A DNA stretch of 64,000 bases from Syngnathus acus. Lineage: Eukaryota > Chordata > Actinopteri > Syngnathiformes > Syngnathidae. The notes under the pieces are model-generated. The model saw only the letters and a list, made by a program, of their open reading frames with translations, had not been told where the DNA came from and did not search any database. The position numbers and the translations under genes were made by a program. Shown piece by piece: positions 34,560 to 47,300 of the stretch (the stretch's first letter is position 1; every line of letters starts with the position of its first letter). The stretch is from assembly GCF_901709675.1 (NCBI RefSeq), contig NC_051098.1, positions 8,185,000-8,248,999 on the forward strand. Reading direction: 5' to 3'.

Positions 34560-34913
34560 GTGCTTTGAATTATCTGGCCAGGCGGACGACTCGGCTCCTA
34601 CGCCGAGGAGGAAGGAGGAGATACCGTTAACTTTTGCAGGGGGAAGCTGGAAGCGCGTGAAAGAAAATCGCTATTATAAGCAAAAAAAAAAAAAAAAAAA
34701 AAAAACGTAAGCGCTAGTGTTTCTCTTTTGCCTTTTGGGGAGGGGACGTCCGGCTGTCAAACTTGGCATTTTTGCCAGCCAACCACCGAGAGAAAAAAAA
34801 AAAAAAAGAAAGAAAAAAAATCACCACCTCCAATTATTTGGTATCTCGCCGGTAAAAAGAAACGTCAAATTCCTCTTTGACCTGGAAGAAAAGTGGTCGC
34901 ACTGCACGGACAG
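34560..34913 (+). other. Non-coding first exon of gdpd5
   Basis: A GC-richer segment followed by purine-rich and A-rich runs ends in a strong donor, GGACAG/GTGAGT, at 34913/34914. No upstream protein matches GDE2, so this is taken as the 5' UTR exon. Its 5' limit is uncertain. Confidence 0.45.
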
Positions 34914-35402
34914 GTGAGTGTACCTCCTAACATTTACATTCACTGGATTTGTTTACACGCTCTGTCTTTATGTTCCACTTCTGAACGTAACATACTAAAA
35001 TTGTCTGATTAAGCCTTAACGTAAAAATAAATAAACAATGCTTTTAACTGTAGAGTTTAAACAGACGCCAGCCAAACAATTGTGCAATCTGTCTCAGTCA
35101 TACATACCAATTTTATTGCTACTATATTCCGTTGTGGTGTTTAAACTCCACCCTGACATGTAATGCTACATTAGAAATGATCATGATTACCAAATGTTGA
35201 GGACTTATTTATACGGTATTAGTTCTTTACAATCATCTTGTGGCACCTTTGTGCCAAGGAACTAAGTCAAAGCCAGTTGAGGAGCTTCATTTAGACAAAG
35301 GTAGTGCTTTATGCGCTTTATGTCATCTCTAAGCATTTATATGGGAGGGCAATGATTACTCATGGAAGTTCAATATTCGCAGTAGGGCTCAAAAACAGTA
35401 TA

Positions 35403-35723
35403 CAGTGATCCCTCGCTACTTCGCGTTTCGTTAATCGCGGCTTCACTACATCGCGGATTTTTTTCCAAATTAAAAAAAAAACATTTAAAAGACAATATAA
35501 AACTTCTAAATTGAGGAAACATGTGTCTAACCTTTAGGGCAATGTAGTATTGATCCAAATGTTCATTTACATTCCTTTAGAAGTCCGTTTTCGCGTGATA
35601 GCACGATCGCGAATTAACTCGTTAGCCTGCCCAGTACTTCTTGTTGGCGACCGTACTTTGCGGATTTCACTTATCGCGGGTGGTTTTTGGAACCAATTAT
35701 CCACAATAAACGAGGGATTACTA
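35403..35723. mobile_element. Tc1/mariner-like MITE with TA target duplication
   Basis: A 321-bp element with terminal inverted repeats CAGTGATCCCTCG / CGAGGGATTACTA (imperfect), flanked by TA on both sides. Internal TCGCG-rich words recur near both ends. No transposase. The termini resemble the ISRm11-type mariner MITEs seen in vertebrates, from recall. Confidence 0.75.
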
Positions 35724-36867
35724 TATTGGAATTCCCATTAAAAAATGTTTTCTGCAAGGGACAAGGAATAGTATGCCTAGTCCGTAAAAAATAGTGCACA
35801 AATTGTTCCCTAGTGTAGCCAGTGTGGAACTAAAACATGACACAATGGACAGTTTACCTGCTTCCACATGCAATTGTGTCATCTTCAGTGAGTTTCCCTT
35901 TGATAACGGCCCTTTAAAAGAAAAAAAGACAAACAACACATGGCACCACCAACCATATACCTGTAAACTCTGTCAAAGCAGAACCGACTTACCCAGAGGG
36001 CATTTAACTACAATAAACAATGACTTATTATCATTGGCTGCCCTACAGAAATGAGGTCACGTTCAACCCTGTGTGACACTCACGCACACTAAAACACAAA
36101 CATACGCTCATATTCCGTGACTTTTGCCTAGTAGGGATAATGACTTGCTAAAAAAAATCTGGAATTTATCTAAATGCATTTGCTGTTAGATTGCCTCCAA
36201 GAGACAGGTCTGCTTTACGGGTTGTTACAGCTATTAAAGTAGCCATGGCCAACATGAAACGTACATGAAACGAGAGAATGTAATGCACATACAGTGTGTC
36301 CTTTTATGTCTCACTTTACCAAAACCAATTGTAAGCTATGCCGGTAAATTTATAGCGACTTTGAAACCGGCACGCAAGCTGCTTTGTTGTATTCAGCGGC
36401 AACTAGCCATTGGCTACACATTATTTGAAAGTGGACAAATTTGTGAAGCTCCAAACTAAGTGTAGTCCAGTTTTATAATTATTGACGTGATATGAACATG
36501 TTTCTCTTTGCTTTTGAGCAAGTAATGTATCCAATTGTAATCTGTGCTAATTTCACTTGTAAAATTAAAGGCTTTGCTGCAAGACTGCAACTTGAGCTGG
36601 CTTCAAAGTACTCACATGAACTCAGAGTTGGTGTATATGGCCATGCTGAGCTCCCCTTTTTAAAAATGGTGACAATACCCCCCTTTTAAGGGAAAAGAAT
36701 CAACCTGCTTAACTTTCAGGTTTGTTAATAGTACCAGCGTTTAAGGTTCCAAACAGCAGAAAAGAGGTTTTCATTCACTTTCAGCCGTTCTCTCTATCGA
36801 CAGCCGTCCTCGAGCATTTTCAATGAACTTTCAAGGCCCAAGATAATGTCTGTGACAATACAGTCAA

Positions 36868-36990
36868 ATCCAAAAGTATTGGAACAGCAAACTCACTCCT
36901 TTGTTTATGTTGTATACAGAAGACATTTCATATAATCATTTGCCTTTTCCTGTCAGGGAAAAAAATGCAGAGTTGGATAATTGATGAGCC
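36868..36990 (+). repeat. Possible Tc1-like element fragment
   Basis: ACAGTCAAATCCAAAAGTAT resembles the terminus of fish Tc1-family elements. The other end is not visible. Confidence 0.35.
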
Positions 36991-38149
36991 CATTTAAACT
37001 CTTTGCGTACCAAAACAGCAGGTTTGTCGCCAGTTTACTTTTGTGGTGTTTAAATCTGCCATTTCTTACAATTACCGATAGATTAAAATGAGTTTTAACA
37101 CCGTTAAAGCCTCTCCCCACTCGGTACCTCATTTGCAGTCCTAAACAACCACTACATAAGCAAATCGATTTGTAATTTTTAAGTCAAGACTTTGAACGAA
37201 ATGAAAATATGTAAATAAGGCAAGTTTTGCTTTCCAAGCGTTACTCACATTTCACACACTCGGCATTTTTTCCCCCATGTTGCTGTTTTGTGTATATACG
37301 GGATGGACTAAGCAAAAAGTTCACTTTAGCTTTTAGTATTTGTGCTGTTGGTTCGGGAAAAAAAAAAAAAAAAATTCTGCTGTTATGTCTCTGATGCGAC
37401 CATCTCGCTTGCTTTCCTGATAGACAAAAGAAGACAAGCCTTGATGACTTTGTCAAAATTCCTTCTTGGTAGCATCTTCAGTTAACATACCGGACCACCC
37501 AGCATTGCTACTTTTCCCTCATTGTTATGAAGTAGCCAGGTGTTGAGGGGCCACCAAAGCAACGTGCTGCCTGGTTTGGCCCCGCCAACAACAATGGTTG
37601 TCGTCATGTCTGTGCATGCCGCGGATGTCTTTGTCAGCTGTTTGCTCTCTCGGCCACACTATCAGCTCTGCAGTTACCTACAGTCAACATCAGAAAAATG
37701 CTTTGTCCAACACCCGACCTGACAGGCTGTCATGGAGACAATAACACTTGGTTCCATCTATTTCCAGCTTGTGTTTTATGTTTTAATGGTTATTAAATGG
37801 AGACATTTACGACAAGAGGAAAGTACACACACCTCTCGGCTGCATGTGGAGGAAGGTTATGTCGGCACGAGCAAGGTTATGAATGGAACATGTTAGAAGT
37901 GACTCGTCAACTCAATCATCATCTGTAGAAGGTCACTCGTGGGATTGTTGTGTGAACTGAACTACTCATAGTAAGACAGCGTTACTTTACAAAAAAAAAA
38001 ACACAAAGGAAAAATAGAGGTAGCAAGTATTACATGTCAACATGGCTCAAGCGTGCATTTTTTCTCTTTTTATATTTTGGCAAAAATGTTTTTATTCTAA
38101 GACAAGTTGTGATTTTTTTTTTTCTCAAACTCTGTTGAAATGCCATATT

Positions 38150-38255
38150 AAAACTCTAAATTAAATTCGGATCATCTAAAATTGAACAGACTATAAATGC
38201 CATACTGAAACTCAAAATTAGATTTAGGATAATTAAAAGTTGAACAGACTCCAAA
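38150..38255. repeat. Diverged tandem duplication of about 60 bp
   Basis: Two similar copies sharing ACTCTAAATTA/ACTCAAAATTA, GGATCATCTAAAATTGAACAG/GGATAATTAAAAGTTGAACAG. Confidence 0.5.
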
Positions 38256-41200
38256 AGATGAATTGATAAATTAAATAGACGACCCTCTATGTCCAGCCAT
38301 GTTCTCAGTTGAAGAAACTTGGTGAGATGGTTGTGTGTGGGTTTTATTTTTTTGTTCTTATTTTGCCACTGTCTTCGTACAAATGCGTGACACCAGCTCA
38401 TTGATGTTAACAAACTTTGCATGTTCATCTGTTTTGAATCCAAAATGTTCCCACACCACTGTAGCATTATGGTTTGGAACTAATTCATGCCGCTCAACTT
38501 TCTGTGATTTCACAACTACAGACGTGGGAAAACTTAGCTTCGAGTACGCTAATTGTCTCCACTTCATTGCTACCGCTCACTCCGCTTGTCTGCGCATGCA
38601 TGTATGTGAATCTTGCCTCCAAAAGCGGCGAGCAAGTCTACTGATGTAACAGGGAATGAAGCAGCTTGACAGAATGTTGAAGAAATCGGATTCATCAAAT
38701 CGAATAATAAGATGCGATTCAATTTCGTGGAATTATTCGCTGTAGATTTTGTCAAATTTATTCCTATGCAACAGCATGTAAAAAAGCCCTGCAAAGCACA
38801 CACGAGCAGTTAAGTCATCAGTAACCTTTTTTTGTGAACACCTCCGTTAAGTGTTTGTATAGCTGGAACAATGGTAAGAAGCCGATATGCCTTTATTAGG
38901 CCTTGGTAATCAGCACTGGAGGGTACATCAAATCCACAAGAAAAAGTCTTCATATAAGGCCTGAATGAGTGGAGATGTTTTACGCCTGCTGCATGGCAAG
39001 GGCCCATCTTTTAACTCTATTTTAAATTCAAACTGTCCTGAATGAATAATGATGATAATGATGGTTGCACCTTTTTTTTTTTTTTTACTTTCTGTCACTT
39101 GGGTTCAGTGTCTCACGCAGCGCCTCCAGGCAAGTATCTCGCTCGGGTTTGAAAAGTCGACTGTCAACATTGCTTTGTCATGCACTTTCCGCGCAGCATC
39201 CACTCAACCGTTTGAATCAATGCAGCTCTGAAACCAGAACTTCCTCTAGCCAGTGGAAATTATTTTTAACTCAAGAGCAAAGCCGAGAGTGATATTTTTT
39301 TTTTTGCAAGTCTCCGCCCACTTGTACCACTTCATTTTCAATTTTATTTGGTATGTTTTAGTGTTTGGAATGAATAACTTACACCGAATGAAGTGGAGCA
39401 TAATGGGCTGTGAATAATTGGATCTTTTTATGGATAATCTATGTCCTACATTTTTAGCTGGAATATTGTTCACGTTGCCAAGATGTTCTGGTTCAACACC
39501 TCCACTAATTATCCTGTTTTTGCAACATTTTTTGCAGCATCTGTTTTGGTCATTGTAATTTGTGACAAAGAACAGGCTATCAAATGATGCTATGCCGTAA
39601 ATGCTGACTGGGCTTATTTAGCCTCAACCTCCTTGCCCTTTTGTTAGCCCCATCCTTTTATTTTGTAAATGTTACGCACGTGTTAGCTTGCTGTAAAAGA
39701 TAAAAGCCAGTCTTTTTCCTTTTACTTTGTTTCTTTTTCTTCTAACACCTTTATTGTGGCTTGTCCCTCCTACGAAGAACGTGCAGTCCGTTGATGCTCA
39801 CTGCGATGAGAGCAGTTACATTAGTTAGTCTTTTGGACCAATTCCATTTTGTAGATCTTCACGGGTATTCAACGTATGTATTCTAAAATTGATTGTTTGT
39901 TAAAATAATGCTGACTTGTAATTTCCTCAGTTAAGTGTTTGTTACTTATGTCATAAATGACCTAAGGGGCCTCACCACACTGACTTGTGGGGAAGATTGA
40001 TGCCAGCAGTTGGCCAGGAAGTATTGAACCGATTGCACTTGCAGATTGATTGAAGAAATCCATCCACTTGCTATAGTGCTTGTTTTGGGAATTCTGTAGC
40101 CAAGTTTGTCCATTGTGACCTGCTTGTGACATTTTTGACACAAACACATTTTGCAATGAGGTGATGGTGTGACCACTGACCGCACATGATTGGATGAAGG
40201 CCTAATGGTCCACCTTTTAGATGATGACCCAATAGAGATTATGTAATTAGTCTGAGTCCATTATGTACACCCGGGTTGACGCAGTTGACAGGTCGGGACA
40301 GAATGCATGTGCCACTAACAAGCAATGTGAGTGTAACTTGGAAAAAATAATTCCCTGAGAGTAAACTTGCCAGCACCATCACTAAACTGAACACCTGTGT
40401 TTTGTGCTGCCCAGTTCATAATACCAATTATACAAATTGTCTGTCCAGCCTGGTTTAGGAATTTTTTTTATTAAGTTGTAGCAGTAATTGTGTGATGTGT
40501 TCCCAATCTGTTTCATTCTAAAATATTGTCAAGAGTCTTTGTGCAAGTGTTGGCAGTCTATCAGTTGTGAGCAGACTTTAACAGCTCTGATGTAATGACC
40601 GTCATATCTTTGTTGTTACAATGGGCTTTATCGCTCATGTGTCACTAATCAACTCCCTCTCCGTCACTTTCTGTTGCCTCCTGGCTCTGAAAAGTCGCCA
40701 AGCATGCTGCTTTGTTACTTCATTTGCTTTCCATTTCACATCTCGCCAAGCGGCTGAGATCATTTGAAAATCACGCATGGAACTGGATGGCTGAGTTCTT
40801 TTGCTTCGAGAATCCTATTATGTCAGCGGCTATGGTGATGTCATTGTGCAAGCACTTCTCACCAATTCCTTGCCCTGTCATACTGTGAGTTACACAAGTT
40901 ATTTTCATGCACCTTGTTGTCGCCATCTCAGATTGTAAAGGGCAAAATGAGAGGGATGTTTTCATCCACTATTGTCATACCTTAATTTAAGATCAATTTC
41001 ATCAAACGTTTATGCAAATATTGTTAAGGACGCTACAAAAAGGTATGGATGGGGTGGCTTCTTGGATTGACCTCTTAACCAAAATCAACACCTAAATCTA
41101 ATGAGGGGTTTTTTTGTTTTGTTTTTTACAAATAAAGGAAGTCTAGGTGTCAGTATAGGATCATGCAAGATGGATTTTTTTTTATGCATTGCGTTATATT

Positions 41201-41518
41201 TTTAAAAAAATAATAAAAATCCACATGTTGCTGACCCTAACTCTTAATTCATAAACATTATTGAATATATTGAATTAATTGTTATTTTACTATTATTGTT
41301 ATGAAAAACTGATGTGCTGCTCAAGAGTGAACATTTATTGACCAATGTAGGCTAATTAATTGATTATTTTGAGTTGTACGGTTCGGAGTCAATTAAAGGT
41401 TTTTCTGTGTGTGTGTGTCAAAAATCACATAAACATAACGACAATGAATTGCATTACTAACACATGAAATACATTAAAAAGTCAATGAATGCATTAAATT
41501 GTCATTTCATTGAATTGT

Positions 41519-41640
41519 GAAGTTAAAGTTAAAGTCCCAATGATCGTCACACACACATCTGGGTGTGGTGAAATTTGTCCTCTGTATTTAACCCATCCCC
41601 GTGTGAATTTGATCCATCCTTGTATTATTTCACAACACAT
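41519..41640 (+). repeat. Fragment of an abundant teleost dispersed repeat
   Basis: Contains GTTAAAGTTAAAGTCCCAAT, GTCACACACACATCTGG and TGTATTTAACCCATCC, words I recall from a very common fish repeat. Truncated; class not decided. Confidence 0.45.
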
Positions 41641-43132
41641 TTGTTTAGTAATTATTTATTTATTTTGCGCCTCCCCCCCCAAAAAAACATCCAAAACTGT
41701 CCAAATCATTATTCACCCGTGTATACAAAGTAGAGAAATATGACAAGGTTACATCAATATTTCTACGATCAGAATCATACAATTTTATCTGATCACCTGC
41801 TTAGCAAAACTATCAAATGAAGTTAATATATCTGATCAAGTGGTAAGGTTGGAGACCTAACATTAAAGATAAAGCGGTAATATTGTGCTCTTACATTCCT
41901 CTGAGCAGGTATGAACATGACCTTTCCTCGCTCTCCTAATGACTCATTGTTGTTCGAAACATCCAGTCCGAGATGATCCCTTCATGTTTAGTTTTCTACC
42001 ACTCGCTTCACTTACAGCCCCCCTGGTCAGACAAAGACCCTCGTTTGCGGGGGGAAATGCTGAAGCGTTTCCTCAATGTGACTTTTGGAATGAGAGGAAG
42101 TGAAGCAGCAGAAAAGGAGGTGACAACAGTTGTCTTACAAATTCAGCCAACTCTTGACAGATGCAGATGATTTGTTGACTTCCGTATCCTGATTTCTCGC
42201 ATGAATGGACGTGGTTATCAACTAATAATCTCACTTCCTATATTTCTTCTGACACTTGCTCTAATCCAATTTTTTTTTTTTTGTTCTGAAAATGGATGTG
42301 ACATCCTCAAATGAATCATCCCAGAGAACAGCCTGACTAAATATCACAAATCATGTCATGGCAAGTGTGGCAGAACATTTAGACAATAATTTTAATACTT
42401 ATTGGCTCATTTTTATTCCAGTCAAATTTATTCTCCACCAAGAAATCAATGTTTTTTGGTCACAGTACTTAATCGGATTGGGCCAAACTAAACATTTTGG
42501 TATTGATTTGCCAAGGTCAGTAAAATGTCATTATTATATTTGTTTGTTTTTACTTGAGGACTGCATTCAAGCATTTAAGTACAAGTCAGCATTCGTTTGT
42601 TGTTACTTGAAAGCGAATGTGTTCAATCTTTCTCTTTTGTCTGCACATGGTGAGTCAGTGGGAGTGTGCAGCCTTAAGTTGAGTGCAGTTCTTCCTTTTC
42701 TGTGGTCAGCGGTGCTCCGTCAAGCAAAACAGTGTGCTGGATATGACTTAATATAGCACTTGACAATAAAGCAGACTTTACTTTGACTTAATGTAACTTT
42801 CTTGAAAATGATGTGCTGCTGATTTATTATACTCCAGGTCTTGAATATTTCAATGAGTAAACATAAACCCTTTTTTATTCATATATGGGATAAACATTAT
42901 GCTAGCTGAATTCCTGCTGGGTCAGACTGATTAATTGCAACACTTGAATTTGCTTTTAGGAAGACAGAGGACCTACAGTGTGGGTTACTATGCTGCGTTT
43001 GTGGTCTGCAATGAGTTGCAATTAAAAGGGCTTGGACTCCCTTGATGCTTGTCACAACATTACGTGACTTTCATCTTGTGGCAACTCAAGAAGCACTATA
43101 TAATGCATTTTCACTTTAAATAGAGCATTTAG

Positions 43133-43465
43133 CAGGGGTGTCAAACTCATTTTTTTCGCAGGCCGCATTGTAGTCATAGCTTCTTTCGGAGGGCCATTAT
43201 GACTGTCAACCCAAATAAATGTATGAGCGCCTCATATTATATACAGTAAAAGCTACAAAACAAACTGACAAATAACTCGTTTTCAAATCAGACGAGTAAA
43301 AACTGGTCAAATATTTAAAAAAAAAAAATGATATTATTAAAAGTGAAGACAATTTGCAATTCTAGTGATGGTACACGAATTTGATGCACAATTTGTCTTC
43401 GCGGGTCACATAAAATGGTGTGGGGGGCCGTATCGGCCCCCCGGGCCTTGAGTTTGACACCTGTG
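43133..43465 (+). mobile_element. hAT-type MITE
   Basis: A 333-bp element with inverted termini CAGGGGTGTCAAACTCA and TGAGTTTGACACCTGTG. The flanking octamers (GCATTTAG, CTTTACAG) are similar but not identical, so the target duplication has decayed. A second, inverted fragment lies at 19776. Both the left-end GCCGCATTG and right-end GGGGGGCCGTATCGGCC blocks are present. No transposase. Confidence 0.8.
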
Positions 43466-44325
43466 CTTTACAGCGTCCTTTGCAACATCATATCGTGAGC
43501 GTATTGAGACTCGCCTCTTATTTAGTCTCTGTTGAATCTGTTGTGCAGTTGGATCCCTGTGAAGGAGCAGTTATGTCAGGAACTTGTGTGGTCCTGCTCG
43601 GGGTGGGCCAGGTTCATTATAGCCTCGGCTCCGACCCGCCCTCACCAGAGCAGTTGCGTTAATAACAGGAAACACGGCCACTGCAGCAGATGCTAATAAG
43701 CAGCTGCCCAGAGTTTAGACGGTATGATTATAGCAGGAAGTGTTATCTCGCTTCTCTGAAACCCTTTGTCGTCGATCTAGGGAACAAGTGGTTTTAGCTA
43801 CGGCCCTATGAAAGTGACTTTGCATGAGAACACAATTTATGTATCGACATAAAATGTGCCTGGTTTATGTAGTGTATGCAATTGCACCCCAGACCACAGA
43901 TTGACTTTTACAGTTTCACAGAAGCAGGCTCAGTCATGTCAAAATAAACTTGTTGTTGTAGTGCATTGCAGAGTCACAATGCTGAGTCAGCAGCAGCCTA
44001 AAGTGGGGTTTGATTTATAACGTGGAATATTAACACCCTGCACGTCTTGCTAGTTTACACTGAAGCAGATATATATAAAGACCCACACAGCAGAATTATT
44101 TGGCTTGAATATTTTGATGCCAGACAGAAACTGTGCGATTTGGCCGACTCCCTTTTTTTTTTCTGTTATTTTAAGCTCGCTTACTATCGACCGTCGGTTT
44201 TACTTCTGATTATTTTTATTCCGAAACTTCAATAGTGTCAAATGTTGATCTATTTTCCCAACATTACAGTGTCCTTCTGGTCCGTGGGATGTTTGACTTG
44301 AGGAAGCAGGACTGACAGAAGGAGC

Positions 44326-47300
44326 ATGGTCAGACACCAACCCCTCCAAGTCTATGAGCGCCAGCTGTGTTTGTCTTGTATCACCGGGATCTACGGTTGC
44401 CGCTGGAAACGTTATCAACGCTCTCACGATGACACCACCAAGGTAATCCTATGAAGTATTTGGTCTTTGATGCACTCAGAGCATTGATACACACCTCTTG
44501 GATGTGAGCGAGCATCCAAATAAATATGAATGATGTATTTTTCTTTTGTAATTGGAACTGGGAATTTGTGACTAGTTTTCTTTGTTAGCTATTATTTTCT
44601 TCACAGTTCATAAAAACAAGATGGCCGTGTAGGAGGTGGAAACAGTACCAAAAACAAAAACAACCCACACGCACAAATGCTGCATTTTGGAATCTGTTGT
44701 TGGTTGGAATCCATACGAGAGTGCTCTCAACCCTCAGGGACCTTTGGTAATTACCTTCTGAGCTAAAGTGTCCTCGCTGGTTTCAGTCAATGACCTTCAT
44801 TGCGCTCCATCACAATGCAGGACTACAATGTCTAGTATGTGCGTCATCAGTCATGCAGAATAAATTGAAATTATTATTATCACAAGTTGTAGACTATGAG
44901 AATATATTATGATCGTGGAAAAGTGCACGAGGCATTTTTTTGCCCAGTCACATAAATACCAATCTCGCTTGAGCATTTGTCCTGACCTTTTCCTTTGGAT
45001 TGTCTTTTCATCTGGACGCCATGCGACCGAGTGTCCACTCTTAGAATGCAACTCAGCACATAATTTTTGCATTAGAGGAAACCTGCAAAACACACACACA
45101 CCAGATCCAGTCACTCAACCCATCAAACAACCAACGACAATTTACAGGATGCATTAAATCTTCAATAAGGGATACAAGTATGGATGGTACTTCGCAATCA
45201 TATGTAAAGCATTTCAAAATAAAAAAAAATAGAAGTATTGATTTATGCTCTCCTGTTTACAGGAAACTGGACACCGTGTAACTCTATTTCCTGTAGCAAG
45301 TGGTAGTCCTCTCCGGTCAACAAATAGTGCTGAGTCAGCATTCCTTCTTTGAGGCGCTCATCCTTTAGTTTTGCACATTTGTCCCACTCCACTACACTGC
45401 TTGTCGTACAAAGTACAATATCGACTTCTGAGGTTGAACACAATCCATTTTGAATGTTGTTTTTTTCTCCCAGTCTTCCAGCTTCCTTCCTCCTTATTTG
45501 TTTTGTACCATTTTCCTGGTAAAAGCATCCCATATGATGTCACTGGGATGCTTCTGGACATCAGATGCAAAGATTTGCTCTTTTGGGAAAATGCGGTTAA
45601 CTTAAGGTGAGGTTCCACTGAACCACTGAAGAGATTCATGGCATTCCTACCTTGTAATCTCGAGAGACAGTTATACGACCCTGAGCTTTGCCTTGGCCGT
45701 TTCCATGACAATGAGTGAAACAAAGCAGGGCTGCAGTTTTATGTTGGAAAATCAACTGGGAGAAGTTTGTAGGACTCAATTGAAAGAGGGGACAAACACA
45801 AAATTGGTCAGCAACCCTCAAAGCCAAATGAGAGTGTCAAAACGGCGTCTGTAAGAAGGCCTATCAGTTGCAGGTAACTTGACCTGTGTGCGTGAAAACC
45901 GAGGATCTGATGCTGAAACATTTGAAGAAGCATTTAAAGCTCACAAAAGAATGTTTCTTCTGCTCTCCTTTTCCTTTTTTTCCATCTTTATTCCTGCATT
46001 CAGGTGCACATTATGTTCTCAGCCAACCTGCTTTTGTGTGACTGTCTGAGTGAGTGTTCAAGGTGCTTTGGAACTTTCAGGCCAATGTCACAGAGTGCAA
46101 GCCGATCTGGCTACTCAGTAATAATTGAAAGTATTTCCATGTCGTCAGTCTTTAACACAAAAGGCTTTAGAAATTGCAGCAACAGTGCTCCTGCTCTGGT
46201 GTCATTTGTCTGTTATACATCAGAACCAGAGCACCTTGGCATTTTGTCATATTCTCACAAAAATCCAAATCTGAATGACTGAGGTCAAGGAAAATCTTCC
46301 TATAAAATAGCAATAACTGGCAACACATTCTTTTCAGTCCAACAAGCTCTCTCCTTGCACTTGCACTCACTCTAGACAGTCACTTGTCGCGGTGATATAG
46401 CGGCATTGTAGTTCACCCCGTGTGAAATTCCAACCAGTTATCTGGAAACGCACAGGAATGCGACAAGGTTCGGAGAGGTTAATTCCAGTCAAGATGAAGT
46501 GCGAAGCGACAAGCTATGCGGCGTTCCGTTCACACCGTTCCCTCGCTAACTACATGGCCGATAATGCTGAACTTAGTCCCCTTTTATTAATGAATAAAAT
46601 CTGACCCGCAAGAACGGTCAGGAGCACAATCTGTCAAGGACAAATAGCATACTTGCATGGAATTGCAGAAATGATTGCATGTAGTGCTGAATAAAGCCAA
46701 GGACTTGAACAAACAGTTTTCTAGGGTTGCTTCATAAAATGTTTTGTCAAGAGGAGCAACATGCCCTCGGCAGCCTGATACACAGTGATTGTAATGTTCC
46801 CAAGGATTTATATTGCCGCTATCTCGCTTTATGCCACCGGCTTGTCGAATAAATGCCAGCCAGCAGAAATGGTAATGTGATGTCACGGGGGGCAGGCCTT
46901 GACTTCTCGGCCTGTGCTGCTGCTGAGTGTGCTGCGAAACAGCAAGAGAGTGCTTAAATCCAATTTTCAAAACAGACTCTTTTGTTTGATGTTGCGACCA
47001 CAGCTCAGTACCACCGGATGTTTCATCGTCAAGCATAATAGACCAAAAGTGGGAGAATTTGGAAATACTTTTTTCGGGGAAAATGACTGAAACAATTACA
47101 ATGGAACTGTGCCATCGGTAACTTAAGATAATGCCAATTTTGTGGACAAACTATTTTATAACAAAGGCTCAATATCACTGAAAACGTAACGCTAATGACG
47201 TGATACGATTTCTCGTCAAATACTAAAATATTACTTAAAACATCGCAAACATATTTTGTGATTTGCCATTATTTCTTACACAAAGATATCTTGAGGAATG

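Larger units (their letters stand above)
34914..44269 (+). other. Large first intron of gdpd5
   Basis: About 9.4 kb with no coding exon that I can support. It carries the MITEs at 35403-35723 and 43133-43465, a Tc1-like scrap near 36868 and a dispersed-repeat fragment near 41519. The rest appears to be unique AT-rich DNA. Confidence 0.5.

Noticed and set aside
42640-42780. Possible LINE 3' end (TTGACAATAAAG)
   Set aside because: Only a dozen bases resemble fish LINE tails; no further match seen.
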